Source: G965276675 sp965276675
GTDB lineage: Bacteria; Acidobacteriota; Terriglobia; Terriglobales; Acidobacteriaceae
Assembly (NCBI GenBank): GCA_965276675.1
Contig: OZ255624.1
Span: 496,001-560,000 of the forward strand
Direction: 5' to 3'
DNA: 64,000 nucleotides
Below the pieces are notes generated by a model. The model saw only the letters and a program-made list of their open reading frames with translations. It made no database searches and was not told the origin of the DNA. Below, in pieces: positions 1-7,158 of the stretch (position 1 is its first letter; each line of letters begins with the position of its first letter). Both the position numbers and the translations under genes were made by a program.

Positions 1-2
1 AC

Positions 3-2672
3 GATCAGAACCCTCAGCTCCCCCTCGGAGCCCCCAACGGCAGTGGCGGCGGCAACGACGGCCTCCCACCCAGCGGTCCAGGCGCCGCCAGCATCATCCC
101 CATCAACATTGAAGAGGAGATGCGCCGGTCCTACCTTGACTACTCCATGTCGGTCATCATCGGCCGCGCCCTTCCCGACGTGCGCGACGGCTTCAAGCCC
201 GTCCATCGTCGCGTGCTCTACACCCTGCACGAGATGGGGCTGGAGTACAACAAGAAGTACACCAAGTGCGCCAAGGTCGTCGGCCAGACCATGGGCCAGC
301 TTCACCCGCATGGCGACGCCTCTATCTACGACACCCTCGTCCGCCTGGCCCAGCCCTTCTCCCTGCGCTACCCCATGGTCGACGGCCAGGGCAACTTCGG
401 CTCGGTTGACGGTGATCCCCCGGCGGCCATGCGGTACACCGAAGCCCGCATGACCCGCCTGGCCGGCGAGATGCTCGCCGACATCGAGCAGGACACGGTC
501 GACTTCGTCCCCAACTACGACGAGAGCTCGGAAGAGCCCTCCGTCCTGCCCACCCGCTTTCCTAATCTCATCGTCAATGGCTCGAATGGTATTGCCGTCG
601 GCATGGCTACCAATATCCCGCCGCATAACCTCACCGAGGTCATCGACGCTACCATCGAGATGGTCAACAATCCGCACGCCGGCCTGGCCGAAGTGCTCAA
701 GTACGTGCAGGGTCCGGACTTCCCGACCGGCGGCTTCATCTACGGGCGCAGCGGCATCGCCAATGCCTACGCCACCGGCCGCGGCCGCTTCCTCATGCGT
801 GCCAAAGCCTCGACGGAAAACATCTCCGGCGGCCGCACCGCCATCATCGTCACCGAGATCCCCTACCAGGTCAACAAATCCAAGCTCATCGAGCGCGTCG
901 CCGAGCTAGTGCACGAAAAGGTCGTCGACGACATCTCCGATGTGCGCGATGAGAGCGATCGCGATGGCATGCGCATTGTGATCGAGCTCAAGCGCGGCTC
1001 CGAAGCGCAGATCGTCCTCAACCAGCTCTATAAGCACACGCAAATGCAGGAAAGCTTCTCCATGATCTTTCTTGCCGTCGTCAACGGGCAGCCCAAGGAG
1101 CTGGCTCTCCCCGACGCCATCCGCCACTTCATCGATCACCGCGTCGACGTGGTCCGCCGCCGCACTGCCTTCCTCCTGCGCAAGGCGCGCGAGCGCGAGC
1201 ACATCCTGCTCGGCTACCAGATCGCCCTCGATCACCTTGACAGCGTCATTCGCATCATCCGTGGGTCCTCCTCGCGTGCCGACGCGCGGCAGAATCTCTT
1301 TAACTTTTTCTCCGGCACGACCATCCGCCTGCGCGGGGCCGAACTGGCCGGCATCACCCTGGACGCTGCGAAGTACGGCATCGACGCCGCGCAGCTCACC
1401 ACCGCGACTCTTATTCTGAGTTATCGGCAGATTGATGCAATCCTTGAATTGCAGCTCTACCGCCTCACCCAGCTCTCGATCGACGAGCTGCTCAACGAGC
1501 TGCGTGAGGTCCGCGACCGCATCACCGAATACGAGTCCATCCTGGCCTCGGAGAAGAAGCTGCGGCAGGTCATCGTCAAGGAACTCACCGCCATTCGCGA
1601 GCAGTATGGCGATGCGCGCCGCACACAGATCCTGGACGAGACCGCCGAGCTCCAGCTCGAAGATCTGATTGCCGACGAACAAGTCGCCGTCACTGTGTCA
1701 CATTCCGGCTATCTCAAGCGCACGCCCATCTCCACCTACCGCCAGCAGCGACGCGGGGGCACCGGCCGTCTCGGCATGAAGACGCGCGAAGAGGATGTGG
1801 TCGCGCAGCTGATCGTTGACTCTACCCACGCCTTCCTGCTCTGCTTCACCAATACCGGCCGCGTCTACTGGCTCAAGGTCTACGAGATCCCGGATGTGAG
1901 CGCCGCCGGCAAAGGCAAGTCCATGGCCAGCTTGCTCAACCTGCAACCCGGCGAGAGCGTCCGCAACATACTTCCGGTGCGCAATCTGGAAGAAGAGGGG
2001 CAGTACATCTTCTTCGCGACTCGCAACGGCACGGTGAAAAAGACGCCGCTCAAGGACTTCTCGAATGTCATGGCCCGCGGCATCATCGCGATCGGCATCG
2101 AGCCGGACGATGAGCTTATCGGCGTGCGCAAGACGGACGGAAACCAGATCGTCTTCCTGGCCACCCACGACGGCATGGCGATCCGCTTTCCCGAGACTGA
2201 CGTCCGCTCCATGGGCCGTCCCGCCTTTGGTGTGCGCGGCATCGATCTTGGCAAAAGTGACTACGTGGTCGGACTGGCAGCCACGCCCAAGGATCGCCGC
2301 AAGGACGATGGCGGCGAAAACTGCCCCTGCCTGATTCTTTCCGTCACCACGCATGGCTTCGGCAAACGCACCGATGTCGACGAGTACCGGTTGCAAACAC
2401 GCGGAGGCAAAGGCGTCATCAATCTCAAGACCACCGCCCGCAATGGCAAGGTCTTGGCTATCCTGCTGGTCGACGAGACCTCCGAACTCATGGCCATCAG
2501 CCAATACGGCAAGATCATCCGCATCGACACCAAGACAATTCGGGCAGCCGGACGCTCCACCCAGGGAGTCAAGCTGCTGAATCTCGAGGAAGAAGACCGG
2601 ATTGCGGCTGCAGTCGTCATTCCGCCCGAAGATGCCAAGGACGAACCAGAGAACGGAACCCTGCTCCAGTAG
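3..2672 (+). CDS. gyrA: DNA gyrase subunit A (5' end outside window)
   Basis: Catalytic subunit of type II topoisomerase; with GyrB it introduces negative supercoils in the cytoplasm. The reading frame is open from base 3, and the conserved start of the family (INIEEE, then SYLDYSMSVI) lies in frame with no start codon before it in the window, so the gene is 5'-truncated here; the ATG at 120 is internal. The active-site tyrosine sits in AAMRYTEARM (Y106 counted from ATG 120). A GyrA box, QRRGGTG (residues 543-549), and a second blade motif, QTRGGKG (759-765), lie in the C-terminal DNA-wrapping propeller, which marks it as GyrA rather than ParC. The position of E. coli Ser83 is alanine (A67) while the Asp87 equivalent (D71) is kept. 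The N-terminus carries a Gly/Pro/Asn-rich extension. Confidence 0.97.
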   Translation, partial: DQNPQLPLGAPNGSGGGNDGLPPSGPGAASIIPINIEEEMRRSYLDYSMSVIIGRALPDVRDGFKPVHRRVLYTLHEMGLEYNKKYTKCAKVVGQTMGQLHPHGDASIYDTLVRLAQPFSLRYPMVDGQGNFGSVDGDPPAAMRYTEARMTRLAGEMLADIEQDTVDFVPNYDESSEEPSVLPTRFPNLIVNGSNGIAVGMATNIPPHNLTEVIDATIEMVNNPHAGLAEVLKYVQGPDFPTGGFIYGRSGIANAYATGRGRFLMRAKASTENISGGRTAIIVTEIPYQVNKSKLIERVAELVHEKVVDDISDVRDESDRDGMRIVIELKRGSEAQIVLNQLYKHTQMQESFSMIFLAVVNGQPKELALPDAIRHFIDHRVDVVRRRTAFLLRKAREREHILLGYQIALDHLDSVIRIIRGSSSRADARQNLFNFFSGTTIRLRGAELAGITLDAAKYGIDAAQLTTATLILSYRQIDAILELQLYRLTQLSIDELLNELREVRDRITEYESILASEKKLRQVIVKELTAIREQYGDARRTQILDETAELQLEDLIADEQVAVTVSHSGYLKRTPISTYRQQRRGGTGRLGMKTREEDVVAQLIVDSTHAFLLCFTNTGRVYWLKVYEIPDVSAAGKGKSMASLLNLQPGESVRNILPVRNLEEEGQYIFFATRNGTVKKTPLKDFSNVMARGIIAIGIEPDDELIGVRKTDGNQIVFLATHDGMAIRFPETDVRSMGRPAFGVRGIDLGKSDYVVGLAATPKDRRKDDGGENCPCLILSVTTHGFGKRTDVDEYRLQTRGGKGVINLKTTARNGKVLAILLVDETSELMAISQYGKIIRIDTKTIRAAGRSTQGVKLLNLEEEDRIAAAVVIPPEDAKDEPENGTLLQ

Positions 2673-2715
2673 TCGGGTCCAGCCGGCTGGAGAAGAACCG
2701 AAGACCGATCAGAGC

Positions 2716-2743
2716 AGCCTCATCGACTCAGGTGGGGCTTTTT
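2716..2743 (+). terminator. Intrinsic terminator after gyrA
   Basis: A nine-pair stem (2716-2724 with 2731-2739, two G-U pairs) with a six-base loop is followed directly by a T run ending at 2743. It lies 44 nt after the gyrA stop codon. Confidence 0.7.
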
Positions 2744-3028
2744 CTGTGCGCAAGGTTGCCCAACACGTTACCAAACCAGGCTGCACCACAGTACCTATGG
2801 GTCTAACTCTGGTCACTGTGGACGCCAGAAGCGAGGCAACTCGCCCCCTTTCGTCAGACGCGCAGTATGTGAAGGACCACTTGACAAAACAATTCCTGGC
2901 AAGACTCTCTAGCTGTCGCGAAACTCCTCCGGAAGCTGCTCTTTGCTTGCACAATAAGCCCTGTTAAGCCCCGTTTCGCATACAAAAAGCGCTCTTTTAG
3001 CATCACGAAATGAACCCAAAAACGCGAA
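2744..3028. other. Intergenic region, nothing recognised
   Basis: About 285 bases between the gyrA terminator and the terminator of the opposing secreted-protein gene. I see no ORF with a ribosome-binding site, no RNA gene and no repeat here. Confidence 0.6.
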
Positions 3029-3052
3029 AGGCACCGTTGGGAAACGGTGCCT
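3029..3052 (-). terminator. Intrinsic terminator of the secreted orphan gene
   Basis: Perfect 10-bp inverted repeat (3029-3038 with 3043-3052) around a 4-base loop. On the minus strand it is followed by TTTCGCGTTTTT, and it lies about 50 nt past the stop codon at 3101. Confidence 0.75.
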
Positions 3053-3100
3053 CTTCTGCAGATCTGGAGAACCAAGGCCGAGCAAGTGAAACATGGGGAG

Positions 3101-3517
3101 CTACTTCTTTGCGTATTCCTTCAATTGCTGGACGTTCGTGATGTTGGAGGCCTGCAACAGGCCAGAGTTGCCGCAGTTGTCGACCTCATAAGTGTTGTAG
3201 TTGAGGTGGACAAAGAGCAGATATTGCTTGCCCACCTGCATCGGGAACTTGCTGGGGCTGTTCTCACTGAACAGAGTCACGACATCCTTCGAGACCAGCT
3301 TGCCCTTAATCATGCGGTCGACATGCACGACGTAGTCGACGCCATCCAGATGAAACGACGACTCGGGGATTGGCTGCGCCGCTTCTACTGTGCCTACGAT
3401 AGTGGAGCCAGAATCATGCAACTCCTGGCTGACGGTAACGCGATTGCCCTGGCACTGTGCCATGCATACTGCGCCAGATCCGATTGCGAATGCGAGCGAA
3501 ACGATCAGGTTTTTCAA
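3101..3517 (-). CDS. Secreted protein of unknown function
   Basis: 138 residues, not recognised as a named family. The first 20 or so residues (MKNLIVSLAFAIGSGAVCMA) form a signal peptide, so the product is probably periplasmic or exported. The mature part is beta-rich, with VVHVDRMIKGK, VGKQYLLFVHLN and a Cys pair (CQGN and DNCGN) that could form a disulfide; the pattern is reminiscent of small OB-fold, TIMP/NTR-like domains, but that is only a guess. The start codon is TTG at 3517, chosen because GGGAGG lies just upstream (3520-3526). It is a single-gene unit ended by the hairpin at 3029-3052. Confidence 0.8.
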   Translation of the reverse strand: MKNLIVSLAFAIGSGAVCMAQCQGNRVTVSQELHDSGSTIVGTVEAAQPIPESSFHLDGVDYVVHVDRMIKGKLVSKDVVTLFSENSPSKFPMQVGKQYLLFVHLNYNTYEVDNCGNSGLLQASNITNVQQLKEYAKK

Positions 3518-3680
3518 GTTGCCTCCCGTACTTTTACTTCTGTGTGACCTCTACTGCGGTGAACAGAGAATCCCACGCTGAGGCCGGATTCCCAAGAACT
3601 TCCTACAAATTCTTGCCTTAGTGCTCGGTACTTTAGAGCGAACTGTGCGCTAACTCCGCGTCGAGAAAATAGTACCGACG

Positions 3681-3734
3681 TAATGTAAATTTGTCACATT
3701 AATTCTTTGGGGGCCTTAAGTCTATAGATAGTAT
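3681..3734 (+). promoter_or_regulatory. Putative promoter with CRP/FNR-like dyad
   Basis: A dyad TAATGT-N9-ACATTA (3681-3701) contains TGTAA-N5-TCACA, close to but not identical with the CRP/FNR spacing. It is followed by TTGGGG (3707-3712), 16 bases and TAGTAT (3729-3734), a possible sigma70 promoter for the methyltransferase gene at 3899. Inferred from pattern only. Confidence 0.35.
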
Positions 3735-3743
3735 GTACTTATG

Positions 3744-3792
3744 GGAGAAGGTAACTTTCTTGCCAAGGTAGTTGTTACTAGGTTACTTCTCC
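3744..3792 (+). repeat. Imperfect inverted repeat in leader
   Basis: GGAGAAGGTAAC (3744-3755) is mirrored by GTTACTTCTCC (3782-3792) with one base missing. It would form a long stem with a 26-base loop near the start of the leader of the gene at 3899. The rest of the 3518-3898 gap shows no gene. Confidence 0.45.
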
Positions 3793-3898
3793 GGGATCCG
3801 TCGAACAGCGAGTAACTGGTAAGGAGAAAAAAGGGCCTGAAAGGACACTTCTAAATGTCAAGTATTCCTTAAACGTCTGCTTCGAGAGAAGATTAGGT

Positions 3899-4690
3899 AT
3901 GTTTTCAAGGCGAGCCACTCGCGGCTGGCAGCAGATGCTGGTAAATCAGGGATTGGTCTCTACGCTGTCCGTAGCTTTCGGCCGGGTGCGTACAAGATTT
4001 CGAAGAACAGTGCCGGAGATTCCACAGCAGTCTGAGTCATGGCAGCTTTCGAGTATTCACCCCTTCGATACCCGCTATGGCGTGGATACCAGCGGTCTGA
4101 TCTGGGGCGAGCACTTGGCCGGGGGGAACAAGAACGATAGCTGGAACACGGCTTACTACGGCATCGCCCCTTCGGTCTTCCACACGTTGATGGTCCGACT
4201 GCGCATCGATTTCCCTCAATTTGCGTTTGTGGACATGGGCTCTGGTAAGGGGAGGGGAGTCCTGCTGGCGGTCCAGTATCCGTTCAAAGAGGTCATCGGT
4301 GTCGAACTCGCCGAGCCGCTGCACCGGATCGCGCAAAAGAATGTGAAGACGTACGCAGAGCAGGAGCTGCAATGCCGGTCGATTATGCTGCTGCATATGG
4401 ATGCGGCCGAGTTCACCTTTCCGGCTGAACCGCTGGTCCTCTTCTTTTACCATCCCTTCTGTAAGCCGGTTCTCAAGCAGGTCCTCCGGAATCTCCAAGT
4501 GTCGCTGCGTCAGTATCCGCGGGCGGTGTACCTCGTATACATCAACCCGGAGCTAAAGCCTGTACTCGACGGGATACCGTTTCTGGAGAAGGTGCTGGAA
4601 GAGACGCTGCCTATGGATGCCGAAGATCGGCTAGCAGACCGTGTGGGTTCGAGCGTGGAAGAGTGCGTGGTTTATCGTGCAAGAGTGTAA
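3899..4690 (+). CDS. Class I SAM-dependent methyltransferase
   Basis: 263 residues. Residues around 110-125 carry the SAM-binding motif I (FVDMGSGKGRGVLLA), followed by the acidic end of strand beta2 (VIGVELAEPLHRIAQKN) and a motif II-like DAAEFTFPAEPLVLFFYHPF, so this is a Rossmann-fold methyltransferase. No substrate-specific domain is recognisable; the first 55 residues are basic and have no clear signal peptide, so a cytoplasmic enzyme is likely. It is a monocistronic gene with a long leader (about 150 nt from a putative promoter near 3730). The substrate cannot be named from the sequence. Confidence 0.8.
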   Translation: MFSRRATRGWQQMLVNQGLVSTLSVAFGRVRTRFRRTVPEIPQQSESWQLSSIHPFDTRYGVDTSGLIWGEHLAGGNKNDSWNTAYYGIAPSVFHTLMVRLRIDFPQFAFVDMGSGKGRGVLLAVQYPFKEVIGVELAEPLHRIAQKNVKTYAEQELQCRSIMLLHMDAAEFTFPAEPLVLFFYHPFCKPVLKQVLRNLQVSLRQYPRAVYLVYINPELKPVLDGIPFLEKVLEETLPMDAEDRLADRVGSSVEECVVYRARV

Positions 4691-4829
4691 TCACCCGAGG
4701 TGCACTGTGCCGCTAGCGCTGGGTTGCGAAGAAAAAGAGCAGTGACCCATTCCTGCAGAAACGCTCAGGCTACTGGGAGCCGCATCTTACCAGACGTAGA
4801 TCACAAAGAGATACGACAAAGGAGCAAAC

Positions 4830-5237
4830 ATGACGAATGAAGTGACGCTTGATGATGCACGGCGCATAATCGCCGCGGCTGAGAAGAAGGCCAAGGAGAT
4901 CGGCCAACCTATGAATATCGCAGTCGCAGACGAGGGTGGAAACCTGATAGCGCATGTGCGTATGGACGGCGCATGGCTCGGGTCCATCGACATCTCCATT
5001 GGTAAGGCGTGGACTTCGCGGGCGTTCGATATCTCAACGAAGGATTTGGCGACGCACTCTCAGTCGGGTGGACAGTTCTTCGGCATCCATGCTTCGAATC
5101 ACGGCAAGGTCATGATCTTTGCTGGTGGAATCCCACTCAAGCGTGGCGGCAAGGTGATAGGGGCAATTGGCGTAAGCGGCGGTTCGGGAGACCAGGACCA
5201 CGCGGTTGCTGAAGCTGGCGTAACTGCTTTCGTTTAA
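4830..5237 (+). CDS. GlcG/HbpS family heme-binding-like protein
   Basis: 135 residues, the usual length for the GlcG/HbpS (DUF336) family. Family hallmarks are the N-terminal helix (LDDARRIIAAAEKKAKEIG), MNIAVADEGGNLIAHVRMDG, the SIGKAWTSRAF segment, GGIPLKRGGKVIGAIGVSGG and the terminal DHAVAEAG. Members include the Streptomyces heme-sensing HbpS and the glycolate-operon protein GlcG; the fold is profilin-like. AAAGGAG six nt before the ATG supports the start. No glycolate or heme genes are adjacent, so the specific role is open. No signal peptide is visible. Confidence 0.85.
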   Translation: MTNEVTLDDARRIIAAAEKKAKEIGQPMNIAVADEGGNLIAHVRMDGAWLGSIDISIGKAWTSRAFDISTKDLATHSQSGGQFFGIHASNHGKVMIFAGGIPLKRGGKVIGAIGVSGGSGDQDHAVAEAGVTAFV

Positions 5238-5376
5238 GCAAGGCTTCGCGGCAAAGCGCTGGCACCTCGCTGGCGCTTCGCTGCTCCTGATACCGGTAGT
5301 GCGGCGCCGAACCTGAGCAGTTTGCAAACCAACGTACCCTGATCGTTACTTTTTTCCTGCCGAGAAGGCAGGTAGA

Positions 5377-6483
5377 GTGAAGACCTCTGGCGATCTTCGC
5401 GCACCTGCTCCCAGCATGCGCCGTATATTCCTATCACTAAGCGTTCTCGCGCTCTTGTGCGCAGAACTCTTATCCCCCAGCGCCTGTCCTGCCGCGCGTC
5501 GACATGCTGCGCGGAGCGCACATGCTGCCGCTGCCAAGCCTGCAGCGCGTCGTAATCACGCAAGGCTAGGCGATGCAAGGCTGGTAAAGGCGCCGCCCTC
5601 ACGCGTACGTTCGGCTGCCGTGCGCTCTGGTCGCAAGGTAGGCGGCGGTTTTCGAGCTAGTGTCCACTTGGCGAGCTATCATCCGCTTTCACGGAAGGGC
5701 AGACGTGTGCGTCCCCACACTGCGCGAGAGTTGCGCCGGGCCCGCCGTCATGGAACCGAGGCCGTCCGTGCAGCCGCGCGTAAGGCTGCAATCGAATCTG
5801 CGCAAGCCGAGACTCCGTCCGATGCGACACAGGCGACTGCCTCGATTTCGGTCCCTGAAGTTCCAGCGCTGCACTATGTAAATTTGCCGCCATTGCGTGG
5901 ATCGCGTGAATCTCTTGTGCGTCAGAATCAGCGCGCAGAGAAAGATGGATTGCTGCGCATTCAGGATGACGCCGACCTCGACCGGCTGCGGAGACTGGGC
6001 AGCCTGATGTCGCTCCCGATCAGCCAGGGTCTGCGTGTCGACTCGCGGCTGCAGGACGATCGCCGCTATTGCCGCACCTGGACGGGGCGCTTCCTCGCCG
6101 ATCTGGCGCGCGTGCACTACAACCGTTTTCACATCCCTATTCAGATCAATTCCGCAGTCAGAACAGTGGAATACCAGCGTCATCTGGTGCGGGTGAATGG
6201 AAATGCAGCTCCTGCGGAGGGGGATATCGCGTCGCCACACCTGACGGGCGGCACCATCGATATTGCGAAGAAGGGGCTCTCCCCGTCGGAGATTGGCTGG
6301 ATGCGGGCGTACCTATATCCACTGCAGTCCAGCGGGAAGATCGATGTCGAAGAGGAGTTCCAGCAGTCCTGCTTCCATATCACGGTATACAGATCCTACA
6401 CATCCGGATCCGACCCTGGAACGCGCAGGCCAGCCGGCTCGCAACCGAGTTCCGCGACGCTGCTTGCTGCTCACTTACACTAG
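5377..6483 (+). CDS. Secreted M15-like (DUF5715-type) protein with basic linker
   Basis: 368 residues. A signal peptide (RRIFLSLSVLALLCAEL, ending near CPA) is followed by about 120 residues very rich in Ala, Arg and His, then a conserved C-terminal domain (about 170-345). That domain has SAVRTVEYQRHL, SPHLTGGTIDI (matching the HxxGxxxD zinc motif of M15/VanY-type peptidases) and CFHITVY (a candidate third ligand), so a D,D- or L,D-carboxypeptidase-like role on peptidoglycan is plausible. The GTG at 5377 is used because nothing resembling an SD precedes the ATG at 5416, although the latter gives a shorter signal peptide. The final 25 residues look unstructured. Confidence 0.75.
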   Translation: MKTSGDLRAPAPSMRRIFLSLSVLALLCAELLSPSACPAARRHAARSAHAAAAKPAARRNHARLGDARLVKAPPSRVRSAAVRSGRKVGGGFRASVHLASYHPLSRKGRRVRPHTARELRRARRHGTEAVRAAARKAAIESAQAETPSDATQATASISVPEVPALHYVNLPPLRGSRESLVRQNQRAEKDGLLRIQDDADLDRLRRLGSLMSLPISQGLRVDSRLQDDRRYCRTWTGRFLADLARVHYNRFHIPIQINSAVRTVEYQRHLVRVNGNAAPAEGDIASPHLTGGTIDIAKKGLSPSEIGWMRAYLYPLQSSGKIDVEEEFQQSCFHITVYRSYTSGSDPGTRRPAGSQPSSATLLAAHLH

Positions 6484-6530
6484 GATTGCCGCGGGGAGCT
6501 TGCCTCGGTGTCACTGACTGGAGCACCCGA

Positions 6531-7148
6531 ATGGACCCCTTCGATGTAGGCACGACGGATCCGATCGCGGCATTTCGGGCATGGCTGGAAGAGGCCAAAG
6601 CCAGCGAGCCGAACGATCCAAATGCGATGGCACTGGCAACCGCGACGCCTGACGGCCTGCCATCCGTGCGCATCGTGCTGATGAAGAGCCTGGATGAGTG
6701 CGGCTTCGGCTTCTACACGAATCGCGAAAGCCGCAAGGGTGGAGAGCTCATCGCCAACCCACATGCGGCGCTCTGCTTTCACTGGAAATCGTTGCTACGT
6801 CAAGTGAGGGTGGAGGGCACGATCAGCGAGGTTAAGTCCGACAATGCCGATCGCTACTTCCACAGTCGAGCGCGCATTAGCCAGATTGGCGCTTGGGCCT
6901 CGCAACAGTCGCGTCCACTCGGAAGCCGGGAAGAGCTTGAAGAGCGCACTCGCGAGTACGAGGCGCTCTATCCTGAAGACACGCCCGGAGAGATGCCCCG
7001 TGAGATTCCACGACCACCTTACTGGACCGGCTTTGTGCTCCGTCCCAGCCAGATCGAGTTCTGGCAGGACCGGCCCTACCGCCTCCACGATCGCCTGGTC
7101 TTTGAGCGAAGTGGAGACGGCTGGCAAAGAGGACGTCTCTATCCGTAG
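6531..7148 (+). CDS. pdxH: Pyridoxamine/pyridoxine 5'-phosphate oxidase
   Basis: 205 residues; E. coli PdxH has 218. It oxidises pyridoxine or pyridoxamine phosphate to pyridoxal 5'-phosphate with FMN. FMN-binding segments are visible: RIVLMKSLDECGFGFYTNRE, FHWKSLLRQVRVEG, SRARISQIGAWASQQS. The C-terminal dimer/active-site motif is present as WQDRPYRLHDR with the family ending GWQRGRLYP. The frame is open further upstream, but homology begins at MDPFDV, so the ATG at 6531 is the start. It converges on the M61 peptidase gene with only 10 nt between stop codons. Confidence 0.93.
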   Translation: MDPFDVGTTDPIAAFRAWLEEAKASEPNDPNAMALATATPDGLPSVRIVLMKSLDECGFGFYTNRESRKGGELIANPHAALCFHWKSLLRQVRVEGTISEVKSDNADRYFHSRARISQIGAWASQQSRPLGSREELEERTREYEALYPEDTPGEMPREIPRPPYWTGFVLRPSQIEFWQDRPYRLHDRLVFERSGDGWQRGRLYP

Positions 7149-7158
7149 CGTCCCGCCG

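Noticed and set aside
906..1682. 258-codon antisense ORF inside gyrA
   Set aside because: It mirrors a confirmed gyrA reading frame in GC-rich DNA and has no recognisable motif. The same applies to 1698-2504.
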